NCBI RefSeq assembly: GCF_003185655.1 | Contig: NZ_QHJQ01000001.1 | Coordinates: forward strand, 124,001-188,000 | Reading direction: 5' to 3' | Source of the DNA: Coraliomargarita sinensis | GTDB lineage: Bacteria; Verrucomicrobiota; Verrucomicrobiia; Opitutales; Coraliomargaritaceae | DNA: 64,000 bases | Shown here: piece by piece, positions 21,790 to 30,716 of the stretch | Layout of the letters: every line of letters begins with the position of its first letter | Position numbering within the stretch: the first letter of the stretch is position 1 | Notes under the pieces: model-generated | What the model was told of the DNA's origin: nothing | What the model saw: the letters and a program-made list of their open reading frames with translations, nothing else | Databases searched by the model: none | Program-made: the position numbers and the translations under genes

Positions 21790-22023
21790 ATGCCTGAGCT
21801 GACCAACTTAACCGACCGGATCTCCCATTTGCGTGACCGCAAGGGCAGTTCCCCCGTTGTGCAGGGGGGTGGCGTTCCGGAAGAACCGAAGCCGTCGGCT
21901 CCGAAGAAGAGACGCCCCGAACGCAAATTCGCCACCGACTACTTCATGCTCTTTGTCTATGCCCTCCTCGCCTTCGCATTGGTGGCACAGCTGGCTTTAA
22001 TCGTCTGGCTGGACGTGATTTAG
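21790..22023 (+). CDS. Small single-helix membrane protein, unknown
   Basis: A 77-aa protein, divergent from the atp operon. Residues 1-50 are polar, with a Pro/Lys/Arg-rich stretch (EEPKPSAPKKRRPERKF), and residues 52-76 form one hydrophobic helix (FMLFVYALLAFALVAQLALI) that ends almost at the C-terminus. This looks like a tail-anchored or C-tail-in-membrane protein with a basic cytoplasmic part. I do not recognise a family. AGGAGG occurs 18 nt before the ATG, rather far for initiation. Its position opposite atpB could mean a shared control region. Confidence 0.55.
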   Translation: MPELTNLTDRISHLRDRKGSSPVVQGGGVPEEPKPSAPKKRRPERKFATDYFMLFVYALLAFALVAQLALIVWLDVI

Positions 22024-22078
22024 AAGGCCCGGTTTCCACGCAGGCGATGGGCTTCCGCACGATCCGCCCCCTTCCGGT

Positions 22079-22675
22079 TCAGACCCGACGCGCGATCACG
22101 GAGTGGTATTCGTCCATCATGTCCTGAAAATAAGTATCATTTTCGTGGGGCCATTGGGCCTCAGCATCGATCTGCCAGTCCGGATGTGCTTCCAGATGTT
22201 CGATGGTCCAGTCGTAGTAGGGCCGGTCGTCAGAGCGGAAACAGAACTGCCCTCCCCTGTCCGTCCGCTTGGCCACTTCATCGAGAAATGCAGGCTGCAC
22301 CATGCGGCGGCGGTGATGCCGGGCCTTGGGCCAGGGATCCGGAAAGAGCAGGACGGTACACTGGAAACGAATGGCATCCGGCAAGACTTCCAGAAACTCG
22401 TTCAGCTCGGCTTTGTAAAAGTGCAGGTTCTGCAGCTCGCGCTTGTCGCGCTTGTTTAAACATTTGCGGATGCGCCAGGAGATCAGGTCAATTCCGACGC
22501 ACTGTAAGTGCGGATGCTCCTCTGCATAACTGGTCAGCCAATGGCCATGCCCGCAACCTGCCTCAAAGAGGATCTCCTCCACCCCGGCGAGCTCTCGCTC
22601 CAAAGCTTCACGCAGCTCGGCCTTACGCTCGGCTTGTCTGGCAAGCTCACGGGCATGACTTTCAGAAATTTCCAT
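22079..22675 (-). CDS. trmB: tRNA (guanine-46-N7)-methyltransferase
   Basis: A 198-aa SAM-dependent enzyme that methylates G46 in the variable loop of tRNA. The SAM-binding glycine loop is [15 protein letters not shown], followed by the acidic residue in CVGIDL. The family signature [20 protein letters not shown] is present, and [20 protein letters not shown] near the C-terminus fits the tRNA-binding end. Slightly shorter than E. coli TrmB (239 aa) because the N-terminus is reduced, as in many bacteria. It stands alone between unrelated genes. Confidence 0.93.
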   Translation of the reverse strand: MEISESHARELARQAERKAELREALERELAGVEEILFEAGCGHGHWLTSYAEEHPHLQCVGIDLISWRIRKCLNKRDKRELQNLHFYKAELNEFLEVLPDAIRFQCTVLLFPDPWPKARHHRRRMVQPAFLDEVAKRTDRGGQFCFRSDDRPYYDWTIEHLEAHPDWQIDAEAQWPHENDTYFQDMMDEYHSVIARRV

Positions 22676-22778
22676 CCTGCGGTTTATGATCCATGAGGTA
22701 ATTTGGCGTCAAGTCCCATGGAGCTGAAGCATCTGTATTTAAATGATCCGGAATCGCCCACTTCATCCAACCAAAGAA

Positions 22779-23795
22779 TCAGCGCTGTGGTTTACCAATT
22801 TTGTCTAAAATGGAATCCACCTCGGTTGATTCCGGATCAGGGAATGCAGTGTTGCCGAACCCCTCCGAACCAAAACCACCTTCGCCAAGAGGAATGGTGC
22901 CTTCCGGTTCATCAATTAGGGCAACATCATCGGGGTTCGATTCCTCGACCGGGCTATAGCCTTCTGCCGGACGTTGAAACATCCATGGCGTCATCCCGAT
23001 ATTTAGCTGGATCTTCTGCATTTCGACTCGATGTACCTCTTTGCCACCCGACTCCATTCTGGCTGCAAATGGAAAACGCACACCGCCGACTCGGCGAAAG
23101 TCACTGTATGTCGTTTGTTCCTGGAGCCCGGTGAGCGCATTTGTCGTCATTTGCCGCCGTTCCGCATAATTTGAAGTATCCAGGTAAGAAATAATGCGCT
23201 CTCCATCCGGCAGAGTGGTTACCAGTTTGTAGCAGGAATAATCAGCGACCTTTTCAACCCCCGACAACTCGATGGTTTTGCCCTTAATCAGGGGGTACAA
23301 GAGGGGACCGCCAATACTGGCATCACGGATAAAATTGCGCGCTTCCTTCTCAGACATTCCCCTCGGCTTTGCGCCCGAACTTGATGTATTTATTTTCCAG
23401 GCATCCTCTCCATCGTACCCCATGACGAGTTGTGCGCTACCACCCGCAAAAACATCCATTTTACAGTAATCCGGCTTTTTCTTAAATGCGACGAACCGAG
23501 CGACTCCATTCTCCAGGTGCAGTCGTCCGTCAAACCGGACGCTTTCAAGTGTCTGCCAGTTATCGATCCCGCCAAAGGTCGCCTTGTAGTATCGATTTAG
23601 AATGTGCACCAGATTGGAATCGAGCCCCTCGGTATTCATCGGAGCCAACTTTTGAATCGACTCCCGGTAAGACTGTTTCTCCGCAAGCTGTTGTGCGTGA
23701 ACACCTGCGGACAGTGCCGCGGCGAGCAACACCCCCCGGCACCAGGTCCCGATGAAAGCACACCAGCGATTCAGCACATCAGAACTCAGTATCAT
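22779..23795 (-). CDS. LolA-like outer-membrane lipoprotein-sorting protein (copy 1)
   Basis: A 338-aa secreted protein (signal peptide ending about AGVHAQ, residue 35). The core resembles the 'outer membrane lipoprotein-sorting protein' branch of the LolA/LppX fold: RYYKATFGGIDNWQTLESVR, FVAFKKKPDYCKMDVF, MGYDGEDAWKI and TPWMFQRP. About 55 extra C-terminal residues after PWMF are acidic and Gly-rich. The next gene encodes a paralogue with the same motifs in the same order. Proteins of this fold carry lipid-modified or hydrophobic cargo in the periplasm; cargo here is unknown. The two genes are 34 nt apart, in one orientation, so probably one transcript. Confidence 0.7.
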   Translation of the reverse strand: MILSSDVLNRWCAFIGTWCRGVLLAAALSAGVHAQQLAEKQSYRESIQKLAPMNTEGLDSNLVHILNRYYKATFGGIDNWQTLESVRFDGRLHLENGVARFVAFKKKPDYCKMDVFAGGSAQLVMGYDGEDAWKINTSSSGAKPRGMSEKEARNFIRDASIGGPLLYPLIKGKTIELSGVEKVADYSCYKLVTTLPDGERIISYLDTSNYAERRQMTTNALTGLQEQTTYSDFRRVGGVRFPFAARMESGGKEVHRVEMQKIQLNIGMTPWMFQRPAEGYSPVEESNPDDVALIDEPEGTIPLGEGGFGSEGFGNTAFPDPESTEVDSILDKIGKPQR

Positions 23796-23829
23796 AATAA
23801 AATAAAAGTGGGTTCCCAGCCTTGAAGGC

Positions 23830-24621
23830 CTAGTCCGGCTTATGGAACATCCATGGCATGACTCCGGAGTTCACTTTGACATCGTTCAAGGTAAGCGAAC
23901 TGACCCACTTCCCCTCTTCAAGGCTCTCCACACGCTTCGCGATCGGCATGCCAAACTCGCGAATGTAGTCTTTGTAGATGACACTATTCTGAGCATCAGT
24001 GAGAAGGTCTTTATTGACCACCTTAACTTCGAGATAGCTACGGATATCGATAAAGTAGTCGACCTGGTATCCGGTATCGAGTTCGACCCGGATTTGGTGG
24101 CAGATGGCCCCCTCAACCGGCACGGTGTCGACAAAACGTATGCGCTTGCCCTCAGCAAAAGGGTAGAGCAGGTAGTTGCCAAAACGCGCGCTGTGGATAA
24201 AACGCCTCGCCTCCACATCGGTCATGGACTCGGGCTTGGATCGCTTGCCTTTTTGCTTCCATGCAACTTCCCCGTCATAGGCGAGCGTCAGGCCCGTTTG
24301 GACCGTCTCTTTGTAGAGGTTCATCTTAATCAGGTCCGGCTTCTTTTGGTAAGCATTAAGCTGTAACTCCCCGTCTTTGGTTTTAAGCTCTCCACTGACC
24401 TTTAGGCTGACTATTTTCTCCCAGACTTCCGGGCCGCCCAGCCCATCACGGTAATAGCGTCCTAAAATTTTTCCGATCCGGCTATCTCCCATCTCCGGCA
24501 TGGCCGTATTCCGCACGACGACATTCATCTCCTCCGGCGGCAAGGAGAGTGTATTGTCGTCAGCCGCAGCAAGCAGCAGCGGAGCAACCGAAAATACCAG
24601 TAGATGGTGAATGCGAAACAT
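23830..24621 (-). CDS. LolA-like outer-membrane lipoprotein-sorting protein (copy 2)
   Basis: A 263-aa paralogue of the next gene downstream. I choose the ATG at 24621 (MFRIHHLLVFSVAPLLLAAA) because it begins the signal peptide; the longer reading frame adds 12 polar residues. Shared motifs: RYYRDGLGGPEVWEKIVSLK, AYQKKPDLIKMNLY, LAYDGEVAWKQKG, EARRFIHSARFGNYLLYPF and VMPWMFHKP at the C-terminus, where this copy stops. The expected fold is a half-barrel of the LolA/LppX type. Tandem duplication followed by extension of copy 1 is the simplest history. The plus-strand gspF-like gene diverges upstream. Confidence 0.7.
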   Translation of the reverse strand: MFRIHHLLVFSVAPLLLAAADDNTLSLPPEEMNVVVRNTAMPEMGDSRIGKILGRYYRDGLGGPEVWEKIVSLKVSGELKTKDGELQLNAYQKKPDLIKMNLYKETVQTGLTLAYDGEVAWKQKGKRSKPESMTDVEARRFIHSARFGNYLLYPFAEGKRIRFVDTVPVEGAICHQIRVELDTGYQVDYFIDIRSYLEVKVVNKDLLTDAQNSVIYKDYIREFGMPIAKRVESLEEGKWVSSLTLNDVKVNSGVMPWMFHKPD

Positions 24622-24753
24622 TATCAGCGTTAAACTGCTTAAGTCGTACGTAGGCAAGATTTGTTCCTTAGGGCGGAATTAGAAGATTGATTCATTGGCC
24701 GCTTGCGAAAAATATCGACTTGGTACGGGCGCGAAGCCTGTGGATTTAAAACA

Positions 24754-26022
24754 ATGGCATTATTTGACTACAAAGCGCGGAACCGGGACGGCGTCGTTGT
24801 CAGTGGTCAAATTGAAGGCCCCGAGCGCAGGACGGCGATGCGTCGGCTACAGGCGGATGGACTCAGCCCGGTGACCTTGAAGGAAGTCAGCGGCAAATCC
24901 CCCTCTCCCCTCTCCAAATTGAGTGAGAAGTTAAAAACCCTGAACGGGAATCCGAAAAAGGAAACTGCCGACCCCTCCAGATCCGGAGGTGCTAAACGCG
25001 AACATATTGGGCTGGCAGTCATGAAGCGGCTCCTTGAGCTGCATGGCTCCGGACTGCCGGCTGGTGATTCCATTCGTATTCTCAGCCAGCGCCTGAGTGA
25101 AAAGGAGCAGAAAGCGCTGGCCACCTCACTCTGGCGGGATTTGAGCGAAGGTGCCACCCTCGCCGGAGCCATGGCCCGCCAACCGAAATATTTTTCCGGC
25201 TCGGTGAGTTATGTGGTCGAAGCAGGCGAAGCGACGGGGAACCTTGCCCCGATTCTCCGAAAAATCGTCGAGCACCTGGAAGAGAAACAAGCCATCCGTA
25301 AGAGGATGCTGGCCAGTATGGCCTACCCCGCCTTTATCTGCACGGTCGCGATTGCGGTGGTGATCCTTTTTATCACTGTTCTGCTACCGCAAATTCAAGG
25401 GATGCTCGACCGCCTGGGCGGAGAAATGACCTGGAGCGCACGTCTGCTCATCGACGGCTCCGCCTTACTGACAAAGGGCGGCCCGGTGATCGTCATCGCA
25501 CTTGTGCTCGCCGGGGTTGCTTTGCAGCAGTGGCGGCGGAGCGATGCCGGCCGCAAGCAAACCGACAGGTGGCTCCTGCGTACGCCTCTGTTGGGAAAGA
25601 TCTTTTATTATTCCGACCTTTTCCAATCGGGCAGTTTGGTCAGCACGCTTTTGGAAAGCGGGATCAATACGACCGAAACTCTCCAACTGACGGAGCGAAC
25701 GATCGCCAACCTTGAGTTGCGTGAGCGCTTCCGGACCGCACGCGGGGAAGTCAACGAGGGGCTTTCCATTGCACAGGCCTTCCGCCGAAACCATTTCATG
25801 CCCGATATCGCGGTGGATATCCTGACCGTCGGTGAAGACACGGGGAATCTCGGCCAAAGCATGAACGAAGTCACCCGTGGATTCCGGGACGAACTGACCA
25901 AGCGCCTCGGGGCACTGACCAATATTGTTTCCACCGGGGCACTCGCTTTCGCCTTTATCCTGGTTGCCCTGATCGCGCTGGGAATCGTCACCAGCGTGTT
26001 TCAGGTCAGCCAGACTTTGTAG
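24754..26022 (+). CDS. gspF: Type II secretion / type IV pilus inner-membrane platform protein
   Basis: A 422-aa GspF/PilC-family protein. I place the start at the ATG at 24754 (MALFDYKARNRDGVVVSG), the classic GspF beginning; the longer frame adds 17 residues. Two T2SSF domains are visible: about residues 85-210 (VMKRLLELHGSGLPAGDSI..., YVVEAGEATGNLAPILRK) and about 280-400 (FYYSDLFQSGSLVSTLLESG, VDILTVGEDTGNLGQSM). Three transmembrane helices follow the usual pattern. A basic spacer (SKLKTLNGNPKKE-like, residues 50-80) joins the N-terminal part to the first domain. No gspE, gspD or pilin genes are nearby, so it is an orphan here. Confidence 0.88.
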   Translation: MALFDYKARNRDGVVVSGQIEGPERRTAMRRLQADGLSPVTLKEVSGKSPSPLSKLSEKLKTLNGNPKKETADPSRSGGAKREHIGLAVMKRLLELHGSGLPAGDSIRILSQRLSEKEQKALATSLWRDLSEGATLAGAMARQPKYFSGSVSYVVEAGEATGNLAPILRKIVEHLEEKQAIRKRMLASMAYPAFICTVAIAVVILFITVLLPQIQGMLDRLGGEMTWSARLLIDGSALLTKGGPVIVIALVLAGVALQQWRRSDAGRKQTDRWLLRTPLLGKIFYYSDLFQSGSLVSTLLESGINTTETLQLTERTIANLELRERFRTARGEVNEGLSIAQAFRRNHFMPDIAVDILTVGEDTGNLGQSMNEVTRGFRDELTKRLGALTNIVSTGALAFAFILVALIALGIVTSVFQVSQTL

Positions 26023-26045
26023 GTGCCCCCTCAGGGAAATCAAAC

Positions 26046-26160
26046 GGGAGGGTCCAGCTCAGGCCTACGCAAAGCTACGGCGGCGCAAGCCGTCTGGACC
26101 GCGCAGGCCGAATGCGGAACCGATTGCACTGTCGCGGCCCGGACAGAGCCGGGCCCTCCC
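26046..26160. repeat. 115-bp palindromic REP/MITE-like element
   Basis: The outer 20 nt GGGAGGGTCCAGCTCAGGCC reappear inverted at the right end as GGACAGAGCCGGGCCCTCCC (four mismatches in 20). Inside are nested smaller inverted repeats: GGTCCAG with CTGGACC, and ACGGC-GGCGCAA-GCCGT. The element fills the space between the convergent gspF and argG genes and has no coding capacity. Confidence 0.65.
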
Positions 26161-26163
26161 ATC

Positions 26164-26196
26164 CCGAAAGTCAGCTTTTCTTAAGCTGACTTTCGG
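26164..26196 (-). terminator. 14-bp hairpin across the argG stop codon
   Basis: CCGAAAGTCAGCTT, loop TTCTT, then the exact complement AAGCTGACTTTCGG (plus-strand order). The stop codon of argG lies within the hairpin, so the last eight codons form one arm. No T-tract follows, so it may act as a 3'-end stabiliser rather than an intrinsic terminator. Confidence 0.55.
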
Positions 26197-27424
26197 AGGC
26201 GATCTCCGGGCCGCCCTGTGCCAGGGCGCGGCGGCGGAGACGAAGGGCGTTCAGGCGAATGAAGCCGCTGGCATCATCGGGGTTGTAGTCGCTGGCAACC
26301 CCTTCCATGGAAGCGATATTTTCATCGTAAAGGGAGAGCGGCGACTTGCGCCCGACTGTGGTGATATTGCCCTTGTATAGTTTCAGGCGAACTGTGCCGG
26401 TCACCGTCTTTTGTGAATCGTCGATCAGGGCCTGCAGAGCTTCCCGCTCCGGTGCGTACCAGAAGCCGTTATAGACCAACTGGGCATAGCGCGGGATGAG
26501 CCCGTCACGCAAATGCATGAGCTCCCGGTCCATGGTAAGTGTTTCCATATTGCGATGCGCATGCATGAGAATGGTCCCGCCCGGGGTCTCGTAGACACCG
26601 CGGCTTTTCATACCAACAAAACGGTTTTCGATGATATCGACACGGCCCACGCCATGCTTTCCGGCCAGTTTGTTGAGGTGCTTCATCACCTGGGCCGGAT
26701 TCATCGCCGTGCCGTTGACGGCGACACAATCGCCCTGCTCGAAATCGAGCTCCACATATTCCGCCTCGTCGGGCGCATCTTCCGGCGCCGCGGTCAGCTT
26801 GTACATCGCCTTGTTGTCATCCGTGGTCGGATCGAACCAGGGGTCTTCCAGGATTCCGGCCTCATAGGAAATATGCAGAAGATTGCGGTCCATCGAGTAG
26901 GGCTTGGAAGCGCTGGCCTCCACATCGATACCGTGCTCGCGACAATAGTTGATCATTTCCGTACGCCCCGGAAAGGCGTCCCGGAACACCTGCATACGCC
27001 AGGGGGAAATGATCTCTAATTTCGGAGCCAGCGCAGCATAGGCCAGCTCGAAGCGGACCTGGTCGTTGCCTTTGCCCGTAGCGCCATGAGCGACGGCATC
27101 GGCACCCTCTTTCTCCGCAATCTCGACATGCGCTTTACCAATCAAAGGGCGGGCAATCGATGTGCCGAGGAAATATTGCCCCTCATAAATCGCGTTGGCA
27201 CGCATCATGGGGTAAATGAAATCGCGGGCAAATTCCTCGACCAAATCGACCGTGTAGTGGGCACTGGCACCGGTCGCTTTCGCTTTTTCCGGCAGACCAT
27301 CCAGCTCTTCCTCTTGTCCGACGTCGGCGGCGAAGGTTATAATTTCGGCGGAATAGTGCTCTTTGAGCCAGCTTACGAGAACGGAGGTGTCGAGCCCCCC
27401 TGAATATGCGAGAACAATTTTCAT
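26171..27424 (-). CDS. argG: Argininosuccinate synthase
   Basis: A 417-aa ATP-dependent ligase that joins citrulline and aspartate in arginine synthesis. The start is the ATG at 27424, because the protein then begins [15 protein letters not shown], the universal ArgG PP-loop; the longer open frame upstream reads through a hairpin element and is not real. Other signatures: [26 protein letters not shown] and [10 protein letters not shown]. The leader holds TATCTCG-type heptads and no Shine-Dalgarno sequence, and the stop codon lies in a perfect hairpin. The gene stands apart from other arg genes. Confidence 0.96.
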   Translation of the reverse strand: MKIVLAYSGGLDTSVLVSWLKEHYSAEIITFAADVGQEEELDGLPEKAKATGASAHYTVDLVEEFARDFIYPMMRANAIYEGQYFLGTSIARPLIGKAHVEIAEKEGADAVAHGATGKGNDQVRFELAYAALAPKLEIISPWRMQVFRDAFPGRTEMINYCREHGIDVEASASKPYSMDRNLLHISYEAGILEDPWFDPTTDDNKAMYKLTAAPEDAPDEAEYVELDFEQGDCVAVNGTAMNPAQVMKHLNKLAGKHGVGRVDIIENRFVGMKSRGVYETPGGTILMHAHRNMETLTMDRELMHLRDGLIPRYAQLVYNGFWYAPEREALQALIDDSQKTVTGTVRLKLYKGNITTVGRKSPLSLYDENIASMEGVASDYNPDDASGFIRLNALRLRRRALAQGGPEIASESQLKKS

Positions 27425-27427
27425 AGT

Positions 27428-27457
27428 TGGTGATACGAGATATGAGATAGTTACGGG
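27428..27457 (-). repeat. Degenerate heptad array in the argG leader
   Basis: In argG sense the leader reads CCCGTAA-CTATCTC-ATATCTC-GTATCAC before the ATG region: about three to four units of the TATCTCG type found before arsC. Less regular than the arsC array. Confidence 0.55.
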
Positions 27458-27462
27458 ATGAA

Positions 27463-27540
27463 ACCGCGTGAGGCCAAGCCTTTTACGCGGCGGGCTTGTG
27501 GCAAGCAGGAAACCGCGTAAAAGGCTTCGCCTCACGCGGT
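27463..27540. repeat. Long hairpin element upstream of argG
   Basis: Left arm ACCGCGTGAGGC-CA-AGCCTTTTACGCGG pairs with right arm CCGCGTAAAAGGCT-TC-GCCTCACGCGGT. This gives 12 and 14 perfect base pairs around a 2-nt internal mismatch, with a 22-nt loop. The window's first 20 bases (CTTCACGCGGTTCC) resemble its right end, so a second copy may lie just before position 1. It looks like a REP/MITE-type element. Confidence 0.7.
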
Positions 27541-27551
27541 CCCGGGCTTCA

Positions 27552-28607
27552 CTAGAAACGCAGCCGGATATGCCCCATTCCGAATCCACTGGCTGCGCCG
27601 TAGAGGAAGCATTCCGCCCCGGACCCCAGCAGGAGCTCACCCTTATCCATAATTCGGCGCATGGCCAGTGGGATCGCAGTGCTGGCCGTATTGCCGTAAA
27701 TATCCGCGGTGATGACAACTTTATCCGTCGGCATCTTCATGTCCTGAAGGCAGACCTCTTCGATTAACTTTCGCGAGATTTGGTGGGGCACAAAAAAGTC
27801 CAACGATGCCGCAAAGTCCTTCTCCCCAAAATGGTCGCGCCGGATGCGCTCATAATCCTGAAAATACCTCAGGCTGTAACGTCGGGCGATCTTGGCCAGG
27901 GCTGGCATATCGAGGTAAAACCACGGATTGATCGCCCCGCCGTTCTGGCGCCACTCTTCCTTTTCCGGAACGTGGCACAGCCGCCAGTGCTCCCCGTATG
28001 TCATCAAATTAATTTCCGTCAGGCCGATCCCGTTATCTGCAGGCTCAAGCAAAAGCGCCGCCCCGGCGTCGCCCAAAGTCAGCCCTCCCATTTTGGTGCG
28101 TAATTCTTTGACGTCCGCGACCTCCCGGTTGCAAACCACACTGCCCAGCTCTCCGCTGCAAATCAGAACACGCCGGGCGGCTCCGGTGGCAATAAGGCTG
28201 TTGCCGATATTCATGGCCTGCAAAAAGGAATTACAGGCATTGGAGACATCAAAGGAGTTGACGCACTTCAAGCCGAGCCGCTCCTGAACGATGTTCGCAG
28301 TGGCCGGCTCCATCATGTCCATATCCGTACTCGCGAAAATCAGGGTGTCCACGGTGTTAATATCCAGACTCGCACGCTTCACCAGGTCGAAGATTGCTGC
28401 GACTGCCAGGTCCGAAGGAACGGTGCCTTCCGCCGCATAAACCCGATTGTGATTTCCGGTTGTCCGGGCTATAATATCGGGCAGGCTGCGCTTTAAACGA
28501 TCCGGGCCCTTGACCAGATTCGCCATTTCAGCGTTATCCACCACTCGTTCCGGAATGTGCACCCCGATCTCACCCACCCGGGAACGCGGCTGCTCAAACT
28601 GCTGCAT
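27552..28607 (-). CDS. FabH-like 3-oxoacyl-ACP synthase III family enzyme
   Basis: A 351-aa thiolase-fold condensing enzyme. I prefer the ATG at 28607, which gives [20 protein letters not shown]; an in-frame TTG at 28652 would add 15 residues. The catalytic cysteine is in [14 protein letters not shown] (about residue 125), the histidine in [10 protein letters not shown] and the asparagine in [14 protein letters not shown], so the Cys-His-Asn triad is complete. [15 protein letters not shown] Gly-rich ending is as in FabH/OleA-type proteins. It is divergent from a sulfotransferase-SDR pair with a 120-nt gap. It may initiate fatty acid chains or, more likely in this company, make a special acyl product. 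It is not the housekeeping FabH by context. Confidence 0.8.
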   Translation of the reverse strand: MQQFEQPRSRVGEIGVHIPERVVDNAEMANLVKGPDRLKRSLPDIIARTTGNHNRVYAAEGTVPSDLAVAAIFDLVKRASLDINTVDTLIFASTDMDMMEPATANIVQERLGLKCVNSFDVSNACNSFLQAMNIGNSLIATGAARRVLICSGELGSVVCNREVADVKELRTKMGGLTLGDAGAALLLEPADNGIGLTEINLMTYGEHWRLCHVPEKEEWRQNGGAINPWFYLDMPALAKIARRYSLRYFQDYERIRRDHFGEKDFAASLDFFVPHQISRKLIEEVCLQDMKMPTDKVVITADIYGNTASTAIPLAMRRIMDKGELLLGSGAECFLYGAASGFGMGHIRLRF

Positions 28608-28729
28608 CCTTTGGAAGTGATAGTACTCTTTAAGCTCTTTTGCTGTATTCAATGTAGTTATTACCTAAGGGGTCCGGGCGCAGATGGAAAGAGATTTTTC
28701 TCGCAATACCCGTTGGGACAACATTCTGG

Positions 28730-29857
28730 ATGACGATGGAGCACCGGAAAAAGCAAGTAGGCGTTGAAGGATTGAACGTCAGTTATTCCAACTGGTTTGC
28801 GAAACACTTCCTGCGCTCCACTTTCGAAAACCAGTGGGTCATCCCGGAACCGCTGCCCAGGGCCGTGGCGTCTTTTCTTCGCTGGTACGAAAAGCGGTGC
28901 ATGCGAATCGACCTTACGGACATTCCCATTGATAAGCCGATCTTCATCATATCTTTACCCCGCTGCGGTTCTTCCATGCTGCAGGATATTTTGTGCACAC
29001 ATCCCAAGCTGGCCTACACGACGAATATAATGGATATTTGCCGGTCGGCTCCGTGCGCTGCCGATCATTTAAGGCGAAAATTCGGGCTGAACATTAGCGG
29101 CGAGCGCTTTCTTAAAGATAGTGTTATCGTTGACGGCGGCACACCCGCCGACCCGGTGGCGACCTGGGCCGATTTATTCGGGGAAGACTATTTTGAAATA
29201 AGCGACCGCCAACCTGATATCGACCACCTCAATACGGAACGGAGGGAAGCGATCAAAACTACCATACGCCAGGCGATCTGGTGCCACGGTAGCGCAGGGA
29301 GACGCTTCTTTTGTAAGACACCGATGCTCCTGCCCTACCTCGGAGTCCTCAATGCACTCTTTCCGGATGCCAAATTCATCCATCTGATCCGGGATCCCAG
29401 ACAGGGGGCCAACTCGATGCGGAAGGTTTACCGCATCAGTAACGAGAGGCTCAAGGAAATCCGCTCCCGCCAGGGTCGCCCGCTTCCAGAAGAGCCTTTT
29501 ATCCCCTACCCGCGGCTGCCGAGAATAAAGGAGTATCTTGAACGCTACGGTGCTGACGACATACGGACCACGGCTTCACTATGGAACGAGGCCATCGATG
29601 TCGTCGACCGCTACCGCCCCGATGTCAGGCACTTGCTGGAGGTCCGCTACGAAGATATTCTGGAGAATCCCGCCGGTAAGATGGCCGAGCTCTTCGCATT
29701 CTGCGAATTGGAAGCACCCGCGAAGGACAACCTGGCCTATCAGGAGAAACTTCAAGGTATCGGTGTCGTTCACCACAAAAACCGCTATCAGGATTTCGGT
29801 ACCATTACCGAGATCTGCCGTGAAAAGATGCTGCGCTACAGCTACCGCCCGGATTAA
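28730..29857 (+). CDS. PAPS-dependent sulfotransferase family protein
   Basis: A 375-aa cytosolic sulfotransferase-like enzyme. The 5'-phosphosulfate loop is KPIFIISLPRCGSSMLQDIL near residue 65, and the 3'-phosphate-binding motif is HLIRDPRQGANSMRKVY near residue 220. The C-terminal half contains ATASLWNEAID-like and VRYEDILENPAGKMAELF segments found in the Sulfotransfer_3 family. It would transfer sulfate from PAPS to a hydroxyl, often on a lipid or sugar. It is 3 nt from the downstream SDR gene and divergent from the FabH-like gene, so the three may act on one metabolite. No PAPS synthesis genes are seen. The initiation codon could be either of two ATGs two codons apart. Confidence 0.82.
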   Translation: MTMEHRKKQVGVEGLNVSYSNWFAKHFLRSTFENQWVIPEPLPRAVASFLRWYEKRCMRIDLTDIPIDKPIFIISLPRCGSSMLQDILCTHPKLAYTTNIMDICRSAPCAADHLRRKFGLNISGERFLKDSVIVDGGTPADPVATWADLFGEDYFEISDRQPDIDHLNTERREAIKTTIRQAIWCHGSAGRRFFCKTPMLLPYLGVLNALFPDAKFIHLIRDPRQGANSMRKVYRISNERLKEIRSRQGRPLPEEPFIPYPRLPRIKEYLERYGADDIRTTASLWNEAIDVVDRYRPDVRHLLEVRYEDILENPAGKMAELFAFCELEAPAKDNLAYQEKLQGIGVVHHKNRYQDFGTITEICREKMLRYSYRPD

Positions 29858-29860
29858 GCC

Positions 29861-30655
29861 ATGCCCACGGATGTCAATCGTCAGGATTTTTCGACGCTCG
29901 TCATCACGGGTGGTTCCTCCGGCATCGGGCAGGCTATACTTGAATATTTTTTGCAGGCGTTTCCGAACGCGCAGGCCATCAATCTCTCGCGATCCGAGCC
30001 ATCGATTCAGGGCGGTGCCGGGCGCTTGCAGCATATCCCGGTTGATTTAACAGATGCGGCAGCGCTGGAAGAAGCAGCTGGTAATGTCATCGACTCCCTC
30101 CACAAGCGTCCGGGACATGTCCTGTTGGTGAACAACAGTGGCGTCGGGAAACATTGCCGCTTCCAGGAGTGCGACCACAAGTCTGTTCTGGACACAATCG
30201 ATCTGAATGTTCGGGCCAGCCTGCACCTGACCGGGCGATTACTGCCTAGCCTCCTCGAACACGGCGGCTGCATTGTCAACGTCGCCTCGACGAGCGCGTT
30301 TCAACCCACCCCCTGGATGGCCACCTACGGCGCGACGAAGTCCTTCCTGCTCAACTGGACGCTCGCCCTGAACGAGGAACTACGCGGTACCTCCGTGCGA
30401 ACGCTCGCCCTATGCCCCGGTGCGACCGATACCGAATTTATTCCCAAGGCGGGATTCACCCGGCCCGTACGTTCGTTTTGGGCCATCTCCACAACGGAAG
30501 ATGTGGTTGATGCCCTCTTCAGAGGCATGGAGCGGGACCGGCCCCTCATTGTGCCGGGTGGGGTGAATCGAATGCTCGCCTGTGCGGCCACATTGGGCTC
30601 GAAAGCATTGGCCACGTATGTTGCGGGTTGGCTGATCGGGCGCTCGAAAACTTAG
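29861..30655 (+). CDS. Short-chain dehydrogenase/reductase
   Basis: A 264-aa SDR with the cofactor motif VITGGSSGIGQAIL (residues about 16-29), the NNSG-type motif in VLLVNNSGVGKH, the catalytic Ser in VNVASTSAF and the YGATK Tyr-Lys pair. The C-terminal segment (VDALFRGMERDRPLIVPGG) matches membrane-associated SDRs that reduce ketones on lipids. Only three nucleotides separate it from the sulfotransferase stop, so both are in one operon. A reductase after a ketosynthase and before sulfation would make chemical sense, but the substrate is unknown. Confidence 0.85.
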   Translation: MPTDVNRQDFSTLVITGGSSGIGQAILEYFLQAFPNAQAINLSRSEPSIQGGAGRLQHIPVDLTDAAALEEAAGNVIDSLHKRPGHVLLVNNSGVGKHCRFQECDHKSVLDTIDLNVRASLHLTGRLLPSLLEHGGCIVNVASTSAFQPTPWMATYGATKSFLLNWTLALNEELRGTSVRTLALCPGATDTEFIPKAGFTRPVRSFWAISTTEDVVDALFRGMERDRPLIVPGGVNRMLACAATLGSKALATYVAGWLIGRSKT

Positions 30656-30716
30656 GGTAACGATAACAGGCTCGACCAAAGACAAAAAATCTATTGGGTA
30701 AAATACTCCTACTACC

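Noticed and set aside
27425..27718. N-terminal extension of argG by 98 residues
   Set aside because: It translates a hairpin element and part of the ketosynthase gene's reverse strand; [10 protein letters not shown] at 27424 is the family start.
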